The notes under the pieces: generated by a model
Told to the model about the DNA's origin: nothing
Seen by the model: the letters and a program-made list of their open reading frames with translations, nothing else
Database searches by the model: none
Translations under genes and position numbers: made by a program
Assembly: GCA_032027205.1 (NCBI GenBank)
Contig: JAVSMN010000001.1
Coordinates: forward strand, 124,001 to 188,000
Direction of reading: 5' to 3'
Origin: Zeimonas sp032027205
GTDB taxonomy: Bacteria > Pseudomonadota > Gammaproteobacteria > Burkholderiales > Burkholderiaceae_E
Length of the DNA stretch: 64,000 nucleotides
Shown here: positions 20,377 through 28,533 of the stretch, one piece after another
How the letters are laid out: every line of letters starts with the position of its first letter
Numbering within the stretch: position 1 is the stretch's first letter

Positions 20377-21501
20377 TCACTTGCCCGCACGACCGCCGGT
20401 GCTGCGCGGCGCGCCGCCGATGCGCGGCGTGTCCACGGCGACGTCGGCATTCTGCCCGCGATCGCGCAACGCATGGTCGATCAGCACGAGCGCGAGCATC
20501 GCCTCGGCGATCGGCGTGGCCCGGATGCCGACGCAGGGGTCGTGCCGGCCGTGCGTCTGCACCGTCGTCGGCGCGCCGTCGAGATCGATTGAGCGACGTG
20601 GCAGGCGAATGCTCGACGTCGGCTTGATCGCCAGCTCGACGACGATCGGCTGGCCGGTGGAAATGCCGCCGAGCACGCCGCCGGCGTTGTTCGTCGCGAA
20701 ACCGTCCGGCGTGAGCTCGTCACCGTGCTCGCTGCCCTTCTGCGTGACGCAGCCGAAGCCTGCGCCGATCTCGACGCCCTTGACTGCGTTGATGCCCATC
20801 ATCGCGTAGGCGATGTCGGCGTCGAGCTTGTCGTAGAGCGGCTCGCCGAGTCCGACCGGAACGCCGTCGGCGACGACGCGCACGCGCGCCCCGCACGAAT
20901 CGCCTGCCTTGCGCAGGTCGTCCATGTAGCGCTCGAGTTGGGGCACGACCGCCGCGTCGGCGGCGAAGAAAGCGTTGTTCGGCACCTCGTCCCAGTCGAC
21001 GACGGGAATGGCGACTTCACCGAGCTGCGTCATGCAGCCGCGGATGCGCGTGCCGTACTGTTCGCGCAGCCACTTCTTCGCGATGGCCGCGGCGGCGACT
21101 GCGGGGGCAGTGAGCCGCGCCGACGAACGCCCGCCGCCGCGCGGATCGCGAATGCCGTATTTTTGCCAGTAAGCATAGTCGGCGTGCCCGGGACGGAAAC
21201 TGCGCGCGATTTCCGCGTAGTCGCTGCTGCGCGCGTCCTCGTTGCGGATCACCAGCGCGATCGGCGTGCCGGTGGTGCGCCCTTCGAAGACGCCCGACAG
21301 GATCTCGATGCGATCGGGCTCGCGCCGTTGCGTGACGTGACGCGACGTGCCGGGGCGGCGTCGATCCAGCTCGGGCTGAATGTCGCTCTCGGACAGCGCC
21401 AGCCCCGGCGGGCAGCCGTCGACGATGCAGCCGATCGCCGGACCGTGCGACTCGCCGAAGGTCGTGACGCGAAAGACGTGGCCGAAGGTGCTGCCGGACA
21501 A
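20377..21501 (-). CDS. aroC: chorismate synthase
   Basis: AroC makes chorismate from EPSP with reduced FMN, the last step of the shikimate pathway. The protein has 374 residues. The start SGSTFGHVFRVTTFGESHG fixes the start at TTG 21501, preceded by TGAGGAA. Other family signatures are FRPGHADYAYWQKYG, RDPRGGGRSSARLT, and the C-terminal RHDPCVGIRATPIAEAM. It lies 11 bases after gltX, suggesting co-transcription. Confidence 0.96.
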   Translation of the reverse strand: MSGSTFGHVFRVTTFGESHGPAIGCIVDGCPPGLALSESDIQPELDRRRPGTSRHVTQRREPDRIEILSGVFEGRTTGTPIALVIRNEDARSSDYAEIARSFRPGHADYAYWQKYGIRDPRGGGRSSARLTAPAVAAAAIAKKWLREQYGTRIRGCMTQLGEVAIPVVDWDEVPNNAFFAADAAVVPQLERYMDDLRKAGDSCGARVRVVADGVPVGLGEPLYDKLDADIAYAMMGINAVKGVEIGAGFGCVTQKGSEHGDELTPDGFATNNAGGVLGGISTGQPIVVELAIKPTSSIRLPRRSIDLDGAPTTVQTHGRHDPCVGIRATPIAEAMLALVLIDHALRDRGQNADVAVDTPRIGGAPRSTGGRAGK

Positions 21502-21512
21502 GGTTCGGTTCC

Positions 21513-22916
21513 TCAGGTGAAGTCGGTGCGCAACCGCGCCAGAACCGTGTCTCGCGGCATCGCGGCGAGCATCGCGTCGACCGAAGGCGTCTGCGACACG
21601 CCGAAGACGAGCAGCCGCACCGGCACCGCCAGTTGCGGCATCTTGAGCCCGTGCTCGGCGAGGGTCGCCTTCAGCACCGCCCCGATCGCCGTGGGGGTCC
21701 AGTCGGACGATTCCAGCTTCGAAGCGAGACCGCCGAGCGCCGCTGCCAGCGCGGGCGGCGCGGAATCCAGGTGACGCGCACGATCGTCGCCGCTGATCGC
21801 GGGCTGCGTGTAGAACATCCGCGCCTGCTCCGCGAGTTCATTCAATGTCTGCGCGCGTTCCTTAAGCAACCCGCAGACGAGCGCGAGGTCGGCGGCCTCG
21901 GGCGCGAGCGAAATGCCGGCCGCCTCGAGGCGAGGCCGCACAAGCAGCGCCAGGTCTGCGTCGGCCGTCGCCTTCAGGTAGTGCGCATTCAGCCAGCGCA
22001 GCTTGTCGAAGTCGAAGCGCGACGGCGAGCGACTGATGTGCGAGCCGTCGAACCACTGCACCAGTTGCGCGCGCGCGAAGATCTCCTCGTCGCCGTGGCT
22101 CCAGCCCAGCCGCGCGAGATAGTTGACGACCGCGTCGGGCAGGTAGCCGTCGTCGTCGTACTGCATGACCGACACAGCACCATGGCGCTTCGACAGCTTC
22201 TGCCCGTCGGGTCCGTGGATCATCGGCAGGTGTCCGTACTCGGGCACCGGCGCGCCGAGCGCGCGCAGGATGTTGATCTGCCGCGGCGTGTTGTTCACGT
22301 GGTCGTCGCCGCGCAGCACGTGCGTGATCCGCATGTCGCGGTCGTCGACGACGACGCAGAAGTTGTAGGTCGGCGTGCCGTCGGAGCGCGCGATGATCAG
22401 GTCGTCGAGCTCCGCGTTGTCGAAGGCGATCGGCCCTTTGACGAGATCGTTCCAGCCGGTAGCGCCATCGAGCGGGTTGCGAAAACGGACCACCGGATCG
22501 ACGCCGGCCGGAGGCGCGGGCAGCGCGCGTCCCGGCTCGGGGCGCCAACGCCCGTCGTAGCGAGGCTTGAGCCCCCTCGCCTCCTGCTCCGCTCGCATCG
22601 CGTCGAGCTCCTCCCTCGTGCACCAGCAGCGATACGCGCTGCCGTTCTCGAGCATCTGCGCGATCACCGCCCGATAGCGATCCATCCGCTGCGTCTGGTA
22701 GTACGGCCCCTCGTCCGCATCGAGCCCCAGCCAGCGCATGCCGTCGAGGATCGCCTGCGTCGCCTCGGGCGTCGAGCGCTCGAGATCGGTGTCCTCGATA
22801 CGAAGGATGAAGGTGCCTCCGTAATGGCGCGCATAGGCCCAGGCGAACAACGCCGTACGCGCGCCGCCGATGTGCAGGAAGCCGGTGGGACTGGGAGCGA
22901 AACGCGTGCGAACCAT
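21513..22916 (-). CDS. gltX: glutamate--tRNA ligase
   Basis: This is a class I aminoacyl-tRNA synthetase of 467 residues. The HIGH-type signature is PTGFLHIGGARTALF (9-23) and the KMSKS-type signature is KLSKRHGAVSV (near residue 242). The sequence has a discriminating-type length. No zinc-type Cys cluster is obvious apart from CWCTREEL near residue 98. Charging glutamate is its role in translation and tetrapyrrole supply. It is the first gene of the gltX-aroC pair, divergent from the methyltransferase gene. Confidence 0.96.
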   Translation of the reverse strand: MVRTRFAPSPTGFLHIGGARTALFAWAYARHYGGTFILRIEDTDLERSTPEATQAILDGMRWLGLDADEGPYYQTQRMDRYRAVIAQMLENGSAYRCWCTREELDAMRAEQEARGLKPRYDGRWRPEPGRALPAPPAGVDPVVRFRNPLDGATGWNDLVKGPIAFDNAELDDLIIARSDGTPTYNFCVVVDDRDMRITHVLRGDDHVNNTPRQINILRALGAPVPEYGHLPMIHGPDGQKLSKRHGAVSVMQYDDDGYLPDAVVNYLARLGWSHGDEEIFARAQLVQWFDGSHISRSPSRFDFDKLRWLNAHYLKATADADLALLVRPRLEAAGISLAPEAADLALVCGLLKERAQTLNELAEQARMFYTQPAISGDDRARHLDSAPPALAAALGGLASKLESSDWTPTAIGAVLKATLAEHGLKMPQLAVPVRLLVFGVSQTPSVDAMLAAMPRDTVLARLRTDFT

Positions 22917-23028
22917 CGCGCGGAGCGTGCCTTCGGGGTCTGGGGGTCGCCCGATTCTACGTGAGGCCTCCGCCGTCGCAGCAACAACGGACGGCGAGCC
23001 CCGGCGCGGGTTTCAGTATCGTTGCCGG

Positions 23029-23622
23029 ATGGACAAGCCCTTCTCCCTCGCCTGCGAGCGCAATCGCGAACCCATTCTCGACGTGCTGCAACAGCACTTC
23101 GGCGACCGCAATCGTGTTCTCGAAATCGGCAGCGGCACAGGCCAGCACGCCGTGCACTTCGCCGACGCGCTGTCGCACCTGGAATGGCAGGCGAGCGACG
23201 TCGACGGGAACCTGGCAGGAATCCGCGCCTGGCTCGACGAGGTTGCGCTGCCCAACACCCCGGCGCCGATCGCCTGGAACGTGCGTGACGAGCCGCCTGC
23301 TCGGGGCTTCGACGCAGTGTTCACCGCCAACACGCTGCACATCATGAGTTGGGAAGAGGTCGAGCGCCTGTTCTCGGTGCTGCCCGACATCACCACCGAC
23401 GACGCGCGCCTCGTCGTCTACGGCCCCTTCAACTACGACGGACAAGCGACGAGCGACAGCAACGCGCAGTTCGATCGGTGGCTGCGCAGCGAAGATCCGC
23501 AGCGCGGGCTGCGCGACTTCGAGAAGGTCGACGCGCTCGCCCGCGCCGCGGGCTTCGAACTCGTGGAAGATCGAGCGATGCCGGCCAACAACCGATGCAT
23601 CGTCTGGGAGCGCACAGGCTGA
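23029..23622 (+). CDS. DUF938 family SAM-dependent methyltransferase-like protein
   Basis: This 197-residue protein matches DUF938: an N-terminal SLACERNREPIL, the SAM motif LEIGSGTGQHAVHFA (near 31-45), DVDGNLAGIRAW, FTANTLHIMSW, YGPFNYDGQ-TSDSNAQFD and a C-terminal MPANNRCIVWER. The target of methylation is unknown. It is transcribed away from gltX and followed by tRNA-Val, 46 bases downstream. Confidence 0.88.
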   Translation: MDKPFSLACERNREPILDVLQQHFGDRNRVLEIGSGTGQHAVHFADALSHLEWQASDVDGNLAGIRAWLDEVALPNTPAPIAWNVRDEPPARGFDAVFTANTLHIMSWEEVERLFSVLPDITTDDARLVVYGPFNYDGQATSDSNAQFDRWLRSEDPQRGLRDFEKVDALARAAGFELVEDRAMPANNRCIVWERTG

Positions 23623-23668
23623 GTTTGGCGCACCCGGCGAAACTGCTTACAATTTCGCCTCCTCTTCC

Positions 23669-23743
23669 GGGCGGTTAACTCAGCGGTAGAGTGCCACCTT
23701 CACACGGTGGAAGTCACTGGTTCGATCCCAGTACCGCCCACCA
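23669..23743 (+). tRNA. tRNA-Val (CAC)
   Basis: This is a complete 75-base cloverleaf including an encoded CCA. The acceptor stem GGGCGGT pairs with ACCGCCC and the discriminator base is A. The anticodon stem CCACC/GGTGG encloses the loop TTCACAC, giving anticodon CAC. The T arm contains GGTTCGATCC. Confidence 0.95.
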
Positions 23744-23790
23744 GAAAGCCCTGCGAACAAGTGGCTTTCCGCCGGCCGCGCGTACCGCCG

Positions 23791-24285
23791 TCAAGCGATC
23801 GCGATTCGCACCGGCGTGGCGTTGCTGAACAGGTCCAGGACCGGGCAGTGCGCGTCGACGACTTCCTTCAGGCGCGCGAGTTCGTCTGCGGAGGCGGTGC
23901 TGTCGAAACTCACCGAGCCGGTGATTTTCTGGAACCCGGGTCGAACGCCCCGCGCAGCGCCAAAGAAACCGCGAAGGTCGAGCTCGCCCTCGAGCCTCAC
24001 CGACACGTCGTCGAGCGGAATGCCGAGCGCATCGGCATGCAATCGGTAGGTGATCTCCTGGCAAGTCGCCAGCGCTGCCAATGCATACTCGACGGGATTC
24101 GGCGCCTTGTCGTTGCCGCCGAGGGCGGGCGGTTCGTCCACCTCGACGGAGAAACCGCGAATGCGTACGGCCCGGTTCAGTCCGTCCTTCCCCTGGCTGG
24201 TCACGCTGAACAGAGCGCCGGTTTCGGCGCCTTCGGCGGCCAGCGCCGCGCGGGTGTCGGTGAACAATTTCGAGAACGTCGTCAT
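23791..24285 (-). CDS. OsmC/Ohr family protein
   Basis: This 164-residue protein has the OsmC fold pattern: an N-terminal beta region (FSVEVDEPPALGGNDKAPNPVEYALAAL), LATCQEITYRLHA carrying one conserved Cys near residue 74, and a second conserved Cys in DAHCPVLDLFSN near the C-terminus. The two cysteines fit a thiol peroxidase acting on organic hydroperoxides. The ATG at 24285 has GGAAAG seven bases upstream. A longer frame begins at 24333 but lacks a better site. The gene converges on tRNA-Val. Confidence 0.88.
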   Translation of the reverse strand: MTTFSKLFTDTRAALAAEGAETGALFSVTSQGKDGLNRAVRIRGFSVEVDEPPALGGNDKAPNPVEYALAALATCQEITYRLHADALGIPLDDVSVRLEGELDLRGFFGAARGVRPGFQKITGSVSFDSTASADELARLKEVVDAHCPVLDLFSNATPVRIAIA

Positions 24286-24607
24286 CACGTCTTTCCTTCG
24301 TGAGTGGTGAACAGGCGGGACGACGCTCGGCATGCACTCGAGCCGACATCCGCGGTGACGACGATGCTAGAAGCGACGCAGCACTCATCCCAGCAAAGAT
24401 GCATTCCCGCTTAAGCTTATTCACGTCCGTTCGTCTCGACCTCACAGTCGGCCGGCGCTGCTACATTCGGCCGCTCGTCGCGTGACTTTCAGGCTCTTGG
24501 GCAGGCGCGGCGGGGGGAGCAATCCACTGCCCTAAGCGTCGCGCCCGCGATCTCCACCCCGCACGCAGGCAGACGTCGAACAACGTCTGCGGGGACAGGA
24601 GAACGAC
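24286..24607. other. gap of 322 bases between divergent genes
   Basis: This gap separates the OsmC gene (leftward) from the 84-residue gene (rightward), so it must hold both promoters. I see an AT-richer stretch around 24400-24425 and an inverted repeat at its right end. No gene or clear sigma-70 pair is visible. Confidence 0.5.
24569..24590. promoter_or_regulatory. 8-bp inverted repeat before the 84-residue gene
   Basis: GCAGACGT and ACGTCTGC are separated by six bases and end 17 bases before the ATG at 24608, next to its ribosome site. It may be an operator or an RNA hairpin that modulates translation. Confidence 0.5.
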
Positions 24608-24862
24608 ATGGAATTCGTCAGGGGCGACGTCGCCATCGTCGCGACCGGCCGCTTCGCCGGGCATCCGGTGGTCATCACGGCAATCGAACCGCAGCGGCGC
24701 GACCGCATGAACGCGCTGATCCCCTACACCGTTGCGCGCTTCAACGGCCGGATGTTCGAACTCGGGAGGGTGCGGATGGACCGGCTCGCGATGTACGCCG
24801 ACGGGCTGCGGCGGCCCGGCATGGGCGACCGCGACGCACTCGTCAGCGCGCTCTCGGCGTAG
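24608..24862 (+). CDS. small hypothetical protein
   Basis: This is an 84-residue protein without a recognised family. ACAGGAG lies six bases before the ATG. The sequence has a regular, soluble make-up with a GDVAIV beta strand followed by RFAGHPVVITAIE, and is not hydrophobic. The sense frame is supported by a good ribosome site and a plausible composition, not by homology. It sits among stress-type genes. Confidence 0.5.
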   Translation: MEFVRGDVAIVATGRFAGHPVVITAIEPQRRDRMNALIPYTVARFNGRMFELGRVRMDRLAMYADGLRRPGMGDRDALVSALSA

Positions 24863-24941
24863 CGCGAGAGCAGGCCGGCGATGGTGCCGGCCCGCTTCGC
24901 TTCGACTGGCGAGCCCACGAGCGGGCCGGCCGCACGCTCGA

Positions 24942-25262
24942 TCACGCATTCGGTCCGTACAGCGCGTTCTGCGCGGTGCGCTCGCGATCGCTGACCTGCG
25001 CAGCTTCGCGTTGCACCTGTTCGCGCGATTTCGCCGATGCAGCAAGGTCGAGCGGCTGTGCGAACTCGTAGCTCGCCGCGAGTTCGCCGCTGCGCTGTGC
25101 CTGCTCGAGCTGGGCGATCACTTGCGCGCGCGTCAGCTTGCTCGGCGAGAGCAGGGTCTGGTAGCCGATTTCGTTGTTGACGAAGCGCGCCTCGTCGGCG
25201 AACGCGGGCGCGGCGAGGACGGCAAGCGAGAGTGCAGCGATGGAAGTGGCAAGGCGTTTCAT
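24942..25262 (-). CDS. DUF4148 domain-containing exported protein
   Basis: This 106-residue protein has a cleavable signal peptide (MKRLATSIAALSLAVL, cleavage near AFA-DE) and the DUF4148 motif LTRAQVIAQLEQAQRSGEL. The family is abundant in Burkholderiales and its function is unknown. The ATG at 25262 has TAGGAGAT upstream; a GTG one codon earlier is less likely. A TTGACT hexamer at 25350-25355 (minus strand) could be its -35 element, though no good -10 follows. Confidence 0.85.
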   Translation of the reverse strand: MKRLATSIAALSLAVLAAPAFADEARFVNNEIGYQTLLSPSKLTRAQVIAQLEQAQRSGELAASYEFAQPLDLAASAKSREQVQREAAQVSDRERTAQNALYGPNA

Positions 25263-25568
25263 CACGAAGATCTCCTATGAGCGTTTGACGCGGCTCGGTT
25301 CCTTTGCGAACCGCGAGACAGGAAAATTGCTGTCTTGCTCATTGGAACGAGTCAACGCGAGAAATGTTCCCCGCCTCGTTCGAGCCGCCATCGTCTCCGC
25401 TCGTCGCGCCTCGGGTCATCGGCGTGAGTGAGATCCTCCGGACGCGTCGAACTGCCGTATCCAGCAAGGGTCATAGCCCGCAAGAAATCGTCTTGATGGC
25501 GAGCCCGTTCGCCCCCACCTATCTGGCCTCGGGTCGCACGGCGACCGGATTTTCAAGGAGGTCGATTC
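25263..25568. other. gap of 306 bases between divergent genes
   Basis: This region separates the DUF4148 gene from the SPW gene and must carry both promoters. An inverted repeat at 25316-25335 and a minus-strand TTGACT at 25350-25355 are the only signals I see. There is no coding signal. Confidence 0.5.
25316..25335. promoter_or_regulatory. 6-bp inverted repeat in the DUF4148 promoter region
   Basis: AGACAG and CTGTCT flank the AT-rich centre GAAAATTG. The site lies where the -10 region of the DUF4148 gene is expected, so it may be an operator. It is short and could be chance. Confidence 0.35.
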
Positions 25569-25940
25569 ATGTCCAACTCTGCGAGACATTGGCAAGACCC
25601 GGTGAACCTCATCCTCGGCATCCTGTCGCTGATATCACCTTGGGTACTCAGCTACTCGACCGCAGGCAGGGCCACCGACAACGCGGTGCTGCTCGGCATC
25701 CTGATCGGCATCTTCGCCATCGCCTCGATGGTGAACCTGAGGGCCTGGAAAGAGTGGGTCAACGTCATCCTTGGTGCGTGGCTGTTCATCTCGCCCTGGG
25801 CGCTGGGCTTCGTCGGTACGTCGATGGCGGCCGCCTGGAGCGCGTGGGGCCTGGGTGCGATCGTGTTCATCCTCGCCCTGTGGGAACTGGGCAGCGACCG
25901 AACCATCGGTGGCTGGTGGAGTCACGCGCCGTCGCAGTGA
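25569..25940 (+). CDS. SPW repeat membrane protein
   Basis: This 123-residue inner-membrane protein has two SPW repeats: ISPWVLSY near residue 22 and ISPWALGF near residue 74, each within a pair of helices (four helices in total). The first repeat is preceded by W-DPVNLILG and the second by W-EWVNVILGAWLF. Function is unknown; the family often accompanies stress genes. A very strong ribosome site (AAGGAGG) precedes the ATG. Confidence 0.88.
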   Translation: MSNSARHWQDPVNLILGILSLISPWVLSYSTAGRATDNAVLLGILIGIFAIASMVNLRAWKEWVNVILGAWLFISPWALGFVGTSMAAAWSAWGLGAIVFILALWELGSDRTIGGWWSHAPSQ

Positions 25941-26169
25941 CAACCGACGCAGCGAAAGCATTGGGCTGATGCTGTAGTTCGAGCGCCGCACGACGAGCGG
26001 CAGTCCGCGCAGGCGGGCGGTCGCCCGCCGCGGCGGGCGCCGATCCACGAACTCATCCGCGCGACCGAACGGCCGGCGCGGTATTCGCATTTCCGGTCGA
26101 ACGGAACTGCCGTTCGCCGAGCTTCCTGTCGCCTCGCCGGGAACCCCGCTTGCGCTCGCTGACGCACCG

Positions 26170-26175
26170 TATACT
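26170..26175 (+). promoter_or_regulatory. possible -10 element of the Ku gene
   Basis: TATACT lies 38 bases before the Ku ATG. No good -35 hexamer sits at the right distance, which could mean an activator or an alternative sigma factor such as RpoS. Confidence 0.4.
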
Positions 26176-26212
26176 CGGCGCAGCGCCCTGCGCTCGTGGC
26201 AAGGAGACCCGC

Positions 26213-27130
26213 ATGGCTGCGCGCTCGATCGCTTCGTTGTCGCTGTCCTTCGGCCTCGTGTCCATTCCGGTGAAGCTGTACACGGCTACCGAGAGTTCGG
26301 CCACGATCCACTTCAACCTGCTCACTCCGGAAGGACAGCGCGTCCGCCAGCAATACGTCTCGGCGCGCGACGAGCAGGTCGTCGATCGCTCCGAGCTGAT
26401 CAAGGGCTACGAGTTCGAGAAGGACCGCTTCGTCACCTTCACGCCCGACGAGTTGAAGGCGTTGCAGGAAAGCCCCAGCCACACGATCGACATCGTCGCC
26501 TTCATTCCCGAGAAGGCGGTCGACCCGATCTACTACGACAAGGCGTATTTCCTGGCGCCCGACAAGCGCGGCGCGAAGCCGTACAGCCTGCTGGTGAAGG
26601 CGATGCGCGAGAGCGGGCGTTGCGCACTGGCGAAATGGGCATGGAAGGGCAAGCAGTACGTCGTGCAGGTCCGCCCCTCCGAGGACGGCATGGTGCTGCA
26701 GCAACTCCTCTACGCCGACGAGGTGCGCTCGCTGAAGGACCTCGACATCGAGAAAGCGCCGGTCACCGACGCCGAACTGAAGCTCGCGCTGCAGTTGATA
26801 GAGCAGATCTCCACCGACCACTACGACCCGAAGCAGTTCGAGGACGAGGAGAAGAAGCGCATCCTCGCCGCGATCGACGAGAAGATCGCCGGCAAGCGGA
26901 TCGTCGTGCAGGAAGAGGCCGCGCCGACGACCGGCGCACAGGTGATCGATCTGATGGAGGCGCTGCGCGCGAGTCTCGGCGCGAAGGCGTCCAAGGCCCG
27001 GGCGCCGGCCGAGCAGGACGCCGAGCCGGCCGCCACGCCGGCGGCGCGCGCTCGCAAGGCGCCCAGGCGCGCTACCGCGCAGGAAGAGGAGCAGCCGGCC
27101 GCGCGCGCCCGGGCGCGATCGAAGAAGTGA
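26213..27130 (+). CDS. ku: non-homologous end-joining protein Ku
   Basis: Bacterial Ku binds DNA double-strand ends and recruits the ligase LigD. The 305-residue protein has the Ku core: SLSFGLVSIPVKLYTAT at the N-terminus, VSARDEQVVDRSELIKGYEFEKDRF, IYYDKAYFLAPDK and LVKAMRESGRCALAKW in the bridge domain, ending near 255. The tail is Ala/Arg/Lys-rich and basic, as in Ku proteins whose tails help DNA binding. AAGGAG lies before the ATG. No ligD is in this window. The last bases overlap the next gene as GTGA. Confidence 0.96.
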   Translation: MAARSIASLSLSFGLVSIPVKLYTATESSATIHFNLLTPEGQRVRQQYVSARDEQVVDRSELIKGYEFEKDRFVTFTPDELKALQESPSHTIDIVAFIPEKAVDPIYYDKAYFLAPDKRGAKPYSLLVKAMRESGRCALAKWAWKGKQYVVQVRPSEDGMVLQQLLYADEVRSLKDLDIEKAPVTDAELKLALQLIEQISTDHYDPKQFEDEEKKRILAAIDEKIAGKRIVVQEEAAPTTGAQVIDLMEALRASLGAKASKARAPAEQDAEPAATPAARARKAPRRATAQEEEQPAARARARSKK

Positions 27131-27966
27131 CGAAGCGGCTGGACGACACGCCGTACACGCTGAAAGGCATCGAGGCGATGCTCGGCATCTCACCGGGCGT
27201 CGTGCGATCGCTCGTGCGGGCCGGCTTCGTCACGCCGTCGCGCGGAGCGCGCAACGAGTTGCGCTTTTCGTTCCAGGACGTCGTGTTGCTGCGCACGGCG
27301 CAGGCGCTGCGCGCTGCGAAGGTCGCTCCGCGCTCGATCCTGCGTTCCCTGCGGCAGTTGCGTCGCTCGCTGCCGGAGCAGCTTCCGCTGACCGGGCTGC
27401 GTGTCACTGCCGTCGGCAACACGGTAGCCGTGCGCGACGGGGGCGCGCAATGGGAGCCCGAATCGGGGCAGCTGCTGATCGACTTCGACGTCCTGCCGAA
27501 GCGGGGAAGCGTCTGCGTTCTCGATCATCGCAAGCATGCAGGCCGTGCCCCCGAGACGGCCGACGCGCACTTTCGCCGCGCGCAACGCCTGGAGAGCGAA
27601 GGCCGCGGCGCCGAGGCCGAAGCCGCCTACCGCAGGGCGCTCACGCTCGATCCGGCGCACACCGACGCCAGCCTGAACCTCGGCGCGTTGCTCTGCGACC
27701 TCGGGCGCAGCGCCGATGCGGTGGACGTCTACGCCGAGGGCCTGCAGCGCTCGCCGGACGTGGGCTCGCTGCACTTCAACCTCGCCGTCGCGCTCGAGGA
27801 CCTCGGCGAGCGCGAGTCGGCGATCGAGAGCTACGAACGCTGCCTCGCGCTGGAGCCGAGGTCGGCCGACGCGCACTTCAACGCCGCGCGGCTGCACGAC
27901 CAGCTCGGGCACATGCAGCAGGCGGTCCGGCACTTCAACGCCTACCGGCGCCTGCAGCATCGCTAG
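27127..27966 (+). CDS. MerR-type helix-turn-helix protein with TPR domain
   Basis: This 279-residue protein fuses a MerR-like N-terminal winged helix (YTLKGIEAMLGISPGVVRSLVRAGFV, about 8-35, then LRFSFQDVVLLRTAQAL) to a C-terminal tetratricopeptide array (about 140-275). TPR units are recognised in AEAEAAYRRALTLDPAH, ADAVDVYAEGLQRSPD and SAIESYERCLALEPRS. The GTG start overlaps the Ku stop (GTGA), so the two should be translated together. A regulator or scaffold linked to end joining is a reasonable inference. Confidence 0.82.
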   Translation: MTKRLDDTPYTLKGIEAMLGISPGVVRSLVRAGFVTPSRGARNELRFSFQDVVLLRTAQALRAAKVAPRSILRSLRQLRRSLPEQLPLTGLRVTAVGNTVAVRDGGAQWEPESGQLLIDFDVLPKRGSVCVLDHRKHAGRAPETADAHFRRAQRLESEGRGAEAEAAYRRALTLDPAHTDASLNLGALLCDLGRSADAVDVYAEGLQRSPDVGSLHFNLAVALEDLGERESAIESYERCLALEPRSADAHFNAARLHDQLGHMQQAVRHFNAYRRLQHR

Positions 27967-27995
27967 CGCACGCCGCGAGTCTCGCGGGCGGACGC

Positions 27996-28379
27996 TCACT
28001 GACGCTTCGCGATCGCGCGCGCGAGCTCCTTCTTGTCCATCTTCGAGCGTCCCGGGATGGCGAGCTTGCGTGCGCGTTCGTAGAGCTCGTCGCGCGAGCT
28101 GCCTTCGTAGTCGAGCCCGCCGAAACTCTCGCCTTCACCCCGGCGAGCCGCTGCTCCGCTTTTTCGGGCGCGCGGGTCCGACGGTCCCGGATGGTCCTTG
28201 GCCACCCAGTGGTCGCCCTGCTTCTCGAACGAGTGCTTCAGCGCAGCAAAGGCGACGCGATGCGCGCGCCCTCCTTCGCCGTATTCGCGCACCGCGCTGT
28301 CGTGCGGCTTGGCCCACGTGCGCTGCGCTTTCGCCGGCGAGCGCTTCAGCGTGTCGGGGAGTCTCTCGCGTCCAGGCAT
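27996..28379 (-). CDS. ChaB family protein with Rho-N-like C-terminus
   Basis: The 127-residue protein begins with a ChaB domain (LPDTLKRSPAKAQRTWAKPHDSA, then AHRVAFAALKHSFEK-GDHWV). After a short Gly/Arg linker comes a C-terminal SAP/Rho-N-type helical motif (DELYERARKLAIPGRSKMDKKELARAI). ChaB was first named as a cation-transport regulator, but the evidence is thin. The SAP-like end suggests nucleic-acid binding. The ATG at 28379 has GGAGGT upstream. It converges with the Ku operon. Confidence 0.85.
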   Translation of the reverse strand: MPGRERLPDTLKRSPAKAQRTWAKPHDSAVREYGEGGRAHRVAFAALKHSFEKQGDHWVAKDHPGPSDPRARKSGAAARRGEGESFGGLDYEGSSRDELYERARKLAIPGRSKMDKKELARAIAKRQ

Positions 28380-28533
28380 GAGGTACCTCCGCATGGGGGA
28401 AGCAACACGAACTGCTACGCATACAAGCAGCGTGCCCGGGACGTGTACGTGTCGAGTGGGTAATGCTTGCGCCGCCGCCGTCGCCAGCGCACGATCCTCG
28501 ATGAGCGCCGCTGCACCACCCGAGGGAGGCACC

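Noticed and set aside
23714..24445. Longer minus-strand frame over the OsmC gene and the tRNA
   Set aside because: It runs through the tRNA-Val gene and lacks family motifs; the OsmC frame explains the region.
24461..25045. 194-codon minus-strand frame over the 84-residue gene
   Set aside because: Its product is Arg/His-rich and has no ribosome site, while the plus-strand gene has a good one. The short gene is itself only moderately supported.
26620..27126. Extension of the MerR-TPR frame upstream over the Ku gene
   Set aside because: The upstream part is an out-of-frame reading of Ku. The GTG at 27127 gives the natural MerR N-terminus.
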